This document shows, piece after piece, positions 1-7,400 of a stretch of 10,096 nucleotides of DNA. Position 1 is the first letter of the stretch; every line of letters starts with the position of its first letter. The notes below the pieces were generated by a model that saw only the letters and a program-made list of their open reading frames with translations, was not told where the DNA came from and searched no databases. The position numbers and the translations under genes are program-made. The DNA is from Clostridia bacterium (GTDB taxonomy: Bacteria; Bacillota_A; Clostridia; Oscillospirales; Acutalibacteraceae): assembly GCA_009930155.1 (NCBI GenBank), contig RZYX01000062.1:1-10096 (forward strand). Reading direction: 5' to 3'.

Positions 1-1010
1 TCATAATCATCATCTAAAACGTATAAAATAGCATAAGGTTCAACATTGCCAAATCCCTTACCTTTAATGTTAAGGATTGCTTTTTTGGCAGAAGGTAATA
101 AAAATAAATCAGCATCACCTGTTGGGAAAATAGTCATTTCAATTGTTTCATTTCCTGTAATTTCCTTTGCATCAGAATATTCGTTATTTGGTTCAAAAGT
201 ATCCATTTCAGGAATAAAGTTAACAACAAAATTAAAGAGTTTTTCCGAAGAATTTTCGCCCCACCTTTCACATAATTTGATGTAATATTCACCTGATTCA
301 GTAACAGCAACTGCATCAGGAAATTTATCCATGTATTTCAATTCTTGTATCGGTTTGTCGGCATATTCGTCAAATTTAGCTACAATTGCATAAAATGCTA
401 GTGCGGGGTCTACATCCTTAACTTTAATTTCAAGATATCCTTGTTCTTCAGTAGTAACCTTAAACCAATCGTGATCAATTTTCGGAAATATTGCTGCATT
501 ATATTCTTTATTAAGGTCAATGACTGTAGCCTCCAATGGTTCATTATTGGTTTCATACTCATCAAACTCTTTAAGAAACTCTAACTTAAAGGAGAATTCT
601 TCTTTTGAAAAATTTTCACCCCAACGATCGGCAACATAGGCGTAATATGTACCGGGTTCTACAACTTGTATAGCAGAAGGCATGGGTTCAAAATTTGATA
701 AAAACACTTCCTTATCTTCTCCCCACTCATCATATTTAGCAAATCTAATTTCTACATCAAGGTTCTCAGGAATTCCGTTAGAAACTGCTCGTAAATATCC
801 CTGCTCAGAAATCTCAACTTTATACCAGTCAACATCTTCTTTTTTATCAATCGACATTTTTATTTCAGTGCCAAGTTTTAGCTCGCTAGCTTCTTCGATT
901 TTATTGTTTGGCTCATAAGATTTTGTAGAATCATCTGATTTCTCTTTTCCAGAACCGCATGCAAGTATAACAAATGCGATTAGGACGTAAAGTAAATTTT
1001 GTTTTTTCAT
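1..1010 (-). CDS. Lipoprotein with tandem PPC-like repeats (3' end outside window)
   Basis: Reading from ATG at 1010-1008 the frame stays open to the left edge, giving 336 codons of an incomplete protein. Residues 1-17 form a lipoprotein signal (MKK, hydrophobic core, then ILAC), with Cys18 as the likely lipidated residue. After it comes a short polar stretch (KEKSDD) and then tandem repeats starting at Tyr32, Tyr152 and Phe272. Each begins [YF]E[PT]NN and has a D-x-D-[WL] site about 28 residues later (D59-W62, D179-W182, D299-L302). Repeats 1 and 2 also share RWGEN (129-133 and 249-253). The E-P-N-N...D-x-D-W-[YF] pattern is typical of bacterial pre-peptidase C-terminal (PPC) domains, beta-sandwich modules often attached to secreted proteases. 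No catalytic domain is visible, but the C-terminus is missing. Seen: repeats and lipobox. Inferred: an envelope-anchored binding or structural protein. It has its own promoter upstream. Confidence 0.85.
   Translation of the reverse strand, partial: MKKQNLLYVLIAFVILACGSGKEKSDDSTKSYEPNNKIEEASELKLGTEIKMSIDKKEDVDWYKVEISEQGYLRAVSNGIPENLDVEIRFAKYDEWGEDKEVFLSNFEPMPSAIQVVEPGTYYAYVADRWGENFSKEEFSFKLEFLKEFDEYETNNEPLEATVIDLNKEYNAAIFPKIDHDWFKVTTEEQGYLEIKVKDVDPALAFYAIVAKFDEYADKPIQELKYMDKFPDAVAVTESGEYYIKLCERWGENSSEKLFNFVVNFIPEMDTFEPNNEYSDAKEITGNETIEMTIFPTGDADLFLLPSAKKAILNIKGKGFGNVEPYAILYVLDDDY
3..917 (-). repeat. Tandem 120-residue protein repeats in the lipoprotein
   Basis: Three consecutive copies are encoded: 917-558, 557-198, and 197 to the window edge (third incomplete). 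The period is exactly 120 codons at every landmark: E-x-N-N at residues 33, 153 and 273; the D-x-D motif at 59, 179 and 299; WGEN at 130 and 250. The third copy diverges after D301, where DL replaces DW. Confidence 0.85.
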
Positions 1011-1052
1011 AATAATATAATGTTAGGTTATTAGTTAGCACTTATAGACATA

Positions 1053-1084
1053 CAAATTTAAATGATATATTTTTAACTGCCAAA
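1053..1084 (-). promoter_or_regulatory. Bacteroidota-type promoter of the lipoprotein gene
   Basis: On the minus strand, TTTG (1084-1081) is followed by 20 bases and then TAAATTTG (1060-1053), a full match to the -33/-7 form TTTG-N(19-21)-TAnnTTTG of the Bacteroidota primary sigma factor. It lies 42 bases upstream of the ATG. Confidence 0.6.
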
Positions 1085-1100
1085 TATTACAGTACAAATA

Positions 1101-1127
1101 AAAAAAAAGACGGTAAAAAACCGTCTT
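1101..1127 (-). terminator. Rho-independent terminator after the 128-residue gene
   Basis: On the minus strand AAGACGGT (1127-1120), a 5-base loop and ACCGTCTT (1114-1107) form a perfect 8-bp stem, followed by an unbroken run of T. It starts 23 bases past the stop codon of the 1151-1537 gene and separates it from the lipoprotein gene on the same strand. Confidence 0.85.
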
Positions 1128-1150
1128 CAAATATTTTTGTTAGGGAAGTA

Positions 1151-1537
1151 TTATTTCGCAATAATTACTCTTTCTACAGAAATGCCTTTATCCGTTTGAA
1201 CTCTGATAAAATAAGTTCCGGGTTCCATATCTTCGATAGGAATATCTAACACATTAGATGCGCCTCTTGATTTTGTTCCTTGATAAACAACATCAGATTG
1301 ATTATTTATCATTTTTACACTACTAACATTTGCAAGTTCGTCAAATTTTAACGAAATTTTATCATTTTGTGTGCTAGGCACAACAGAAAATGTTGATTGA
1401 TTAGCAGTTTGTTTTGCCACTTTATTACCATCTTTACCGTTGTCTTTTCCATTCTCAAAGATTGGATTAGCAACACTTGCAAAAGAAATTGCGATTGCAG
1501 TAAAGGTTAATAATATTAAACAAATCAGTTTTTTCAT
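1151..1537 (-). CDS. Short secreted protein, almost entirely a T9SS-sorting-like domain
   Basis: This is a complete 128-residue protein. Residues 1-20 or 1-23 are a Sec signal peptide (MKK, hydrophobic core, SFA or VANP cut region). A short polar linker rich in N, G, K and D follows (29-39). Residues 50-128 resemble a type A T9SS C-terminal sorting domain: FSVVPSTQNDKISLKF aligns without a gap to the start of the sorting domain of the C25 protease in this window (ISVYPNPADNMITIEL). The PGTYFIRV strand (106-113) and a C-terminal basic-hydrophobic strand ending in Lys also match. The usual YPNP signature is degraded to VPST. No cargo domain precedes the fold. It could be a minimal T9SS substrate, or a free-standing Ig-like protein that merely shares this fold. 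It has its own promoter and terminator, so it is a single-gene unit. Its function is unknown. Confidence 0.8.
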   Translation of the reverse strand: MKKLICLILLTFTAIAISFASVANPIFENGKDNGKDGNKVAKQTANQSTFSVVPSTQNDKISLKFDELANVSSVKMINNQSDVVYQGTKSRGASNVLDIPIEDMEPGTYFIRVQTDKGISVERVIIAK

Positions 1538-1559
1538 CTATTCAATTTTCTATTCTAGA

Positions 1560-1592
1560 CAAATATACAAAATTATTTTTTACAAAAACAAA
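1560..1592 (-). promoter_or_regulatory. Bacteroidota-type promoter of the 128-residue gene
   Basis: On the minus strand TTTG (1592-1589), 21 bases, then TATATTTG (1567-1560) match the TTTG/TAnnTTTG form. The -7 box ends 22 bases before the ATG at 1537. The surrounding DNA is very AT-rich, so the -33 element is less certain than the -7 box. Confidence 0.55.
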
Positions 1593-1749
1593 TTATTTTT
1601 GATTTTTTTTAACTTTTTCGTAACCTGCTTTGCAAAATGCTCATTATCAGCTACTTACTTAAGCTAAAAACAACTAATCAAAAGAAAAACTGATTCAATA
1701 GATGTAATAAAATTTATACATATTGCTATTTTTTACAAAAACATTGGCA
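1593..1749. other. AT-rich intergenic stretch, no gene seen
   Basis: This lies between the M16 operon, which ends at 1750 on the minus strand, and the promoter of the 128-residue gene. I see no convincing coding frame and no clear hairpin with a T-run for ending the M16 transcript. The best inverted repeats here have arms of only 4-5 bp (for example near 1676-1695). Confidence 0.5.
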
Positions 1750-3027
1750 TCAGTTTTTTCCGGCAACAACAATGCACATTTTTTCTGTGTTAAGATATTT
1801 CTGTGCATATTCTAAAACTATTTGGGGAGTAATACTCATTATTGCTTTTACTTGTGCATCAATGTAATTCATTGTTCGGCCTTTTGCAAGCAATTTTTCG
1901 AAGAACATGGCGTTTGGAATAACTCCATCAAGGGATGTAATCAAATCTCCAATCATATAATTTTTAACCAAGTTTAATTCCTCGGCAGAAATTGTCTCTG
2001 TTTTTAGCAAATCTATCTCCTTGTATATTTCGGCAATCGCCTGATTAGTAACATCAACACCAACATCAGAAACTATTTTCAATAAGACAGTACTCTTTGT
2101 TTCACTGATAAAAGAGCCTATGCCATAAGTATATCCTTTGTCTTCGCGGATGTTTTTCATAAGTCTGGATCCAAAATATCCTCCAAAAACAGTGTTTAAA
2201 ACATTAAGATATAATCTATCCTCATCTGATGGATTCCCGAGATCAATACCGCCATAAATACTTGATTGAACAGCATCATCAAAATTATAAACTTTAATAT
2301 TTTTTGTAAACCCAACCGGGTTAATGATTACTTTATCCTGAGTATTAGCTTCCTTTGTAGTTATTGCATTTCGTAACGAATTAACCATATCAACATTGTA
2401 GTCGCCCGATATAATCGCAGTACAATTGTCTAAACTGTAATATTTACGAACAAAATCGACAACATCATCGTAAGTTACTTTATAAACATCGTCTGGTTCA
2501 ACCATATATCCCAATGGATGCGTCTCTCCAAAAAACTCAAGATTTAATCCTCTCATTGCTACATATTTTGTTTTTTTGAGATTGTTTTTAATTGATTGAA
2601 AATACTTTTTCTGCATCAACTCAAACTCTTGCTCGGGCAATAATGGATTTGAAATAATATCAATTAACAGCTGAATTACATCCACAAAGTGCTTTGATGG
2701 GACATATAGTCGCAAACCGGCGGTATCTATTCCGGCAAATGCTTCAATATAGCTGCCATAAAAATCAAAATACTCTGCTACCTCATCGGGATTTTTCCCA
2801 ATTGGAGCTTCTTTTATCAATGAGTTTGCAAAAACAGCTTGCAAGGACTTTGTCTGATACTCAACTCCTGCATTAAAAATGAGATCGAGTTTAACTACAG
2901 GAGCGTTCGGGGAATAAAAACCAAACATTTTAAATCCCTCCGATGAACTTGATAATAATTCTTCGGGTTGCAGAAATTCCACTTTATTTGGAATAATCGT
3001 TTGTGGTGCTATATTTCTATTTATCAT
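1750..3027 (-). CDS. M16-family peptidase, non-catalytic partner subunit
   Basis: This 425-residue protein has the size and two-domain pattern of a single M16B subunit. The zinc site is lost: where the partner has H-L-F-E-H, this protein has N68-S-L-I71-K72. The substrate-binding Arg/Tyr pair of M16B proteins is intact in the C-terminal half (FGSRLMKNIREDKGYTYG; R294 and Y301, spaced seven residues apart as in mitochondrial processing peptidase). It should therefore hold substrate for the catalytic subunit encoded just upstream and be inactive alone. There is no signal peptide or membrane segment, so the complex is probably cytoplasmic. The ATG at 3027 lies two bases after the stop of the upstream gene, in another frame, which points to co-transcription and probably coupled translation. 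Seen: motifs and spacing. Known: M16B enzymes occur as such heterodimers. Natural substrates are unknown. Confidence 0.9.
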   Translation of the reverse strand: MINRNIAPQTIIPNKVEFLQPEELLSSSSEGFKMFGFYSPNAPVVKLDLIFNAGVEYQTKSLQAVFANSLIKEAPIGKNPDEVAEYFDFYGSYIEAFAGIDTAGLRLYVPSKHFVDVIQLLIDIISNPLLPEQEFELMQKKYFQSIKNNLKKTKYVAMRGLNLEFFGETHPLGYMVEPDDVYKVTYDDVVDFVRKYYSLDNCTAIISGDYNVDMVNSLRNAITTKEANTQDKVIINPVGFTKNIKVYNFDDAVQSSIYGGIDLGNPSDEDRLYLNVLNTVFGGYFGSRLMKNIREDKGYTYGIGSFISETKSTVLLKIVSDVGVDVTNQAIAEIYKEIDLLKTETISAEELNLVKNYMIGDLITSLDGVIPNAMFFEKLLAKGRTMNYIDAQVKAIMSITPQIVLEYAQKYLNTEKMCIVVAGKN

Positions 3028-3029
3028 TT

Positions 3030-4268
3030 CTATTTTTTGGATTTATAATAAATTACAGACAGATTTTCGTCAACAAATAATCTATTTGCAGCATCAACAA
3101 TATTCTTAAAAGACACACTACTATATTTTTCTTCAATTTGATTAATCATTTCTGCATTTCCTAGTGCTTCAAAATATGCTAATTCCATTGCAATGTTAAG
3201 ATGATTTAGTCTTGAAAACAACAATGCACTTATTGCTCTGTTTTTAACTTTTTGCAATTCTCTTTCAGTTAGGCTTCCATCTTTTAGTTTATTTAATTCT
3301 ATCTTTATTTCTGCTTCGGCCACATCGAAACTTGTCTCAGGATATAAGCGACCGTTAATCATCATCAAGCCCGGGTCAACTGTACCTTGAATATAAGCAT
3401 CAATTTGAGAGAATAGTTTTTTACCTTTTATCAGATTCAGATTAAATAAAGATGATCTTCCATTTGATAATATGTCAGATATTAAATCACTAGCATAGTA
3501 ATCATCATGCATTCTTTCGCACATGTGATAGGCCATATAAATTGCATCAGAAGGAACATCTCTTTCCAAAACCAAGCTTCTTTTGTCTGTTTGTTTTGGC
3601 TCAACAGGGATGTTTTGGATTTTTAAGTTCCTTTGTGGAATATCACTAAACCATTTTTCTGTCAGTTTATGAATTTCGTCCGGATTAACATTTCCGGCAA
3701 CTACTAAAACAGCATTATTTGGAGCATAGAAATTATAAAAGAAGTCTTTTACATCCTGCAAACTTGCCTCTGTTATATGGCTAATTTCTTTTCCAATTGT
3801 TGACCATTTATATGGATGTTCTCTGTATGCAAGAGGTCTCAAAAAGAGCGACACATCACCATAAGGCTGATTTAAATACCGCTGTCTGAACTCCTCGGAA
3901 ACAACTCCTTTTTGCACATCTAAACTTTTTTGCGAAAAAGCAAGTTCCAACATGCGATCCGATTCCAAATAAAACGCAGTTTCAATATTTTGCTTAGGTA
4001 ATGTAATGTAATAATTGGTAATGTCATTGTTTGTAAATGCATTATTTTCGCCTGCTGCTTGCTGCAAAACAGTATCAAACTCCGGCACATTTACTGAGCC
4101 CCCAAACATCAAATGCTCAAAAAGATGAGCAAAACCGGTACGAGCTTCGTCTTCATTTCGAGCTCCGACCTTATAAAGTGTGTTTACTGCTACTAATGGA
4201 GTTGTTTTATCAACGTACACTATTAGTGTTAAACCATTAGACAGCTTATATTTTTCGAATTTAATCAT
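3030..4268 (-). CDS. M16-family zinc metallopeptidase, catalytic subunit
   Basis: This 412-residue M16B (processing-peptidase/insulinase superfamily) protein has the inverted zinc motif HXXEH as H48-L-F-E51-H52. His48 and His52 would bind zinc and Glu51 would be the general base. The third ligand, a downstream Glu, is E125 or E126 in VVSEEFRQR. The conserved NNAFTNNDITNYY stretch (75-87) follows the zinc helix as in the family. The C-terminal half (GRSSLFNLNLIKGKKLFSQ) is the degenerate equivalent of the substrate domain and lacks the Arg/Tyr pair, which the downstream subunit has. The two proteins thus complement each other. There is no signal peptide, so cytoplasmic peptide degradation is the likely role. 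The ATG at 4268 is supported by the standard family start (MIKFEKYKLSNGL). It is the first gene of a two-gene operon. Confidence 0.93.
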   Translation of the reverse strand: MIKFEKYKLSNGLTLIVYVDKTTPLVAVNTLYKVGARNEDEARTGFAHLFEHLMFGGSVNVPEFDTVLQQAAGENNAFTNNDITNYYITLPKQNIETAFYLESDRMLELAFSQKSLDVQKGVVSEEFRQRYLNQPYGDVSLFLRPLAYREHPYKWSTIGKEISHITEASLQDVKDFFYNFYAPNNAVLVVAGNVNPDEIHKLTEKWFSDIPQRNLKIQNIPVEPKQTDKRSLVLERDVPSDAIYMAYHMCERMHDDYYASDLISDILSNGRSSLFNLNLIKGKKLFSQIDAYIQGTVDPGLMMINGRLYPETSFDVAEAEIKIELNKLKDGSLTERELQKVKNRAISALLFSRLNHLNIAMELAYFEALGNAEMINQIEEKYSSVSFKNIVDAANRLFVDENLSVIYYKSKK

Positions 4269-4285
4269 AAAATTAATTTTAGCTA

Positions 4286-4293
4286 CAAAGATA
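4286..4293 (-). promoter_or_regulatory. Likely -7 box of the M16 operon
   Basis: The minus strand reads TATCTTTG, a full TAnnTTTG match, ending 17 bases before the ATG at 4268. No TTTG is found at the expected 19-21 bases upstream, so the -33 half is weak or absent. The implied leader is very short, about 10-12 bases. Confidence 0.4.
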
Positions 4294-4388
4294 ACAAATA
4301 AGAAACTAATGTGTTTAAAAATGTCATTTCTATAATTTTAAGAATATTAGCAGCTGTTTAATTGTTTTTATACCTATTTAGATTTAAT

Positions 4389-4418
4389 TTTGATGCAACC
4401 ATTATATTATTATTTTAG
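4389..4418 (+). promoter_or_regulatory. Candidate promoter of the C25 protease gene
   Basis: TTTG (4389-4392), 18 bases, then TATTTTAG (4411-4418), one mismatch from TAnnTTTG. It lies 33 bases upstream of the ATG at 4452 in the 183-bp divergent region shared with the M16 operon. This is the best match in that region but not a perfect one. Confidence 0.35.
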
Positions 4419-4451
4419 TTTAAAAAGTATTGTTAAAAAAATAAATCTATT

Positions 4452-7400
4452 ATGAGAAAATTTACTTTAATCCTGGTTTCTATTTTTTGTATATTAGGTG
4501 TCTTTGCACAAAACAGCTTCGAAAAATCTTTTACACAACCCGAAGATGGTATTTACGACATTGAGTTTAACCTGAACTATTGGGATTTAAAACAAGCCAC
4601 TATTGATGGAGAGACATATCAGTATGTTGACATCGATGTTAGTACTGTGAGCAACAAAGAAGGCTGGGCAGAATTGCCTTTTATCAGCGCCTCCGTTAAA
4701 TTGCCAAAACAAAAAAATGTAAATTATGAGATTGTCTATTCCGACTATACGGATTATGATCTTGATTATCCTATGTTACCTTCGAGAGGAACAATCTACA
4801 GAAATCAAGACCCATCTCAAATTCCTTACGAAATAGATCCGGCATCTATTGTAGATGAATTTTATCCATCTAACATTTTAAAAGTCGAAGACCCATTTAT
4901 TTTTAGAGATGTTCGTGGAACAGCAGTCAGAGTTACTCCTTTTCAGTATAACGCTGTAACAGGAAAACTAAGAGTGTATAACAGCATCAAAGTAAGATTG
5001 ACAGAAAATAATGAAATACCAACAAATCCGCTTTTATCAAATCATGTAAATCAAATCAGAGAAGTTGAAGGTATTTATGAAAATATGTTTATAAACTATA
5101 ACTCAGCCGAAAAAGCAAGCGCGAGTTTAACCATGGAAGAGTATGGCGATATTATTGTAATTACAACTTCCGCCTATGAAGCGACTATGGCTCCTTACAT
5201 TTTGTGGAAAAAGCAAAAAGGCTACAATGTGAGCACTCAGGTTGTGGCAACCGGAACAAATGTTGCAACAACAATACAAACCGCATATAATAATAATCCT
5301 AACCTAATGTTTGTACAATTGGTTGGAGATTGGGCTGATATTAAATCCCCAACTATTGCTGTAACTACAAGTGCTGACCCATGTGATCCATTTATGGGTG
5401 CAGTATCAGGTAGCGATAATTACATTGATATTTCAGTAGGAAGATTTTCGTGTACCAATACTACTGAATTAACAACTCAAATCAATAAAGCTATAGATTA
5501 CGAAAAAAACCCTGATATGACAGCAGGATGGAGAGAAACATTTATTGGAGTTGCATCAAATGATGGTAGTGGAATTGGCGATGATAGTGAAATTGACTAT
5601 ACACATGTTCAGAGAATTTTCACTAGCAGATTAGATCCATTTACTTACAACACACACCAGCAAAATTATGCTCCTTCTGCATCAGCAGCCACATTGCACA
5701 GCCATATCAATGCCGGAGCCTCAACAATAGCTTACTGTGGTCATGGCTCAGAAACAACATTTGTTACTACAGGATATAGCAATACAAATATTAATAGCTT
5801 AACCAATGGAAATAAGTTGCCTTTTATCGTTTCTGTTGCATGTGTAAATGGAGCATTCCATACACAAACTTCATGCTTTGCAGAAACTTGGCTTCGTAAA
5901 TCAGGCGGAGGTGCCGTTGTAACATGGATGTCAACAATTAACCAACCTTGGCAACCACCTCAAAGAGGTCAGGATTATTTCTACGACATTTTAATTGGTG
6001 GGTTTAATTATGATACTGATGGTATTTCTCTAACAACAGGATATAACACCTCAGAGCAACGCACACACTGGGGATCAATAGCTGTAAATTCAGCAGTTTT
6101 AATGTTAACAGAAAGCTCCGAGCCTGATGATATAGAAACTATCAAAACCTGGACAACTTTTGGAGATGCTTCTTTACAACTAAGAACCGAACAACCAAAT
6201 AACTTAACATTATCAAATACAGATCCTGAAGTTGGTATTCCTTTCGAAGGAATTGCATATATTGATGGAACTCCTGCCGAAAATGTACTTATTTGTATCT
6301 CTGCAGATGACAACTATTACTCAGGATTAACAAATGGTTCCGGAGCATATTCAATTACTCATAGTTTAACAGTTGGCGAAGCTTTATTAGTTGCTACTGC
6401 CTTTAACTCAACAACTGTTTACGAAACCACAAGTGTAATTGATGCAGACCCTTGTATGCCGGTTGCAAACCTTATTGGAACTAGTACAGGTAGCTCGGTA
6501 ACTCTTACTTGGGATGTTCCCAGTGAAGGAAATGTGACAGGTTATAATATTTATCGTGAAGGCTCACTACAAACAACTGTAGCATCAGCGAGTCTTACAT
6601 ACACTCAAAACAGCGTTGCAAACGGCACATACGAATATTGCGTAAAACCAATTTTTGATGGCGTTGAGTGTTATAATGATGTATGTGTTACAGTAGTTGT
6701 AAACGACGGAAGCAATAGCTCGTGTGACTCTCCGACAAACCTTGTAATTAACGAAGATAATCCTACAACTCATACTTTGAGTTGGGTAGAACCAGCCGGG
6801 TCAAACAATATTTTCGATGATATAGAAGGTCATACAGCTTTCACAATAAATTCTGCAGGCGACGTACCATGGACATTTATCGATGGTGATGGTAGCACAA
6901 CTTATACGATTGCTGACTATACTTTCACAAACCAAGGTTTAGAAATGGCAACAATTGTTTTTGACCCAACTTTGGTAACAAATACCGGCGGCGATCCTCT
7001 AACAGAGACAACAAATGGCGATCCTTTCTCTGCTCATTCAGGCGATCAATTCTTTGCAAGTTTCAATGCTTCAACAGGCACACCTGTGATGCAAACAAAC
7101 GACTGGATTATTAGCCCTGAACTTGGCTTTGCTGATCCATTTACATTCTCATTTTATGCTCGTAGTGGACACAAAACAGCTTTTGCAGAATCGTTCCGTG
7201 TTGCTTACTCTACAACGACAAACACTGAAGCTGCCTTTACAAATATATTGCAAACTGTAAATTCTGCTCCATTTGCTTGGACAGAATATTCATATACCGT
7301 TCCTGCAAATGCAAAATATGTTGCAATAAACTGTAACTCAACAGACATGTACTATTTTTGCGTTGACGACATCTACATTGGTGATGGCACAATGCCCGGA

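Noticed and set aside
46..285. Plus-strand open frame of 79 codons (and another at 682-918)
   Set aside because: Both lie antisense to the lipoprotein frame, whose repeats, lipobox and upstream promoter show that the minus strand is coding.
1649..1665. Hairpin AGCT...AGCT as a terminator of the M16 operon
   Set aside because: Only 4 bp pair around a large loop, there is no T-run after it on the minus strand, and it is about 85 bases past the stop codon.
1440..1667. Plus-strand open frame of 75 codons across the start of the 128-residue gene
   Set aside because: It is antisense to a good signal peptide and runs through AT-rich promoter DNA; the product is low-complexity Phe/Ile/Lys-rich sequence.
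1750..4268. M16 pair as one gene broken by a frameshift
   Set aside because: Each half is a full-length M16B subunit with its own start and with complementary motif losses, which fits two genes rather than a broken fusion.
6008..6313. Minus-strand open frames inside the C25 gene (also 6585-6773 and 7407-7661)
   Set aside because: They are shadows of the plus-strand frame, which shows family motifs, complete domains and repeats throughout. Their translations show no recognisable domain.
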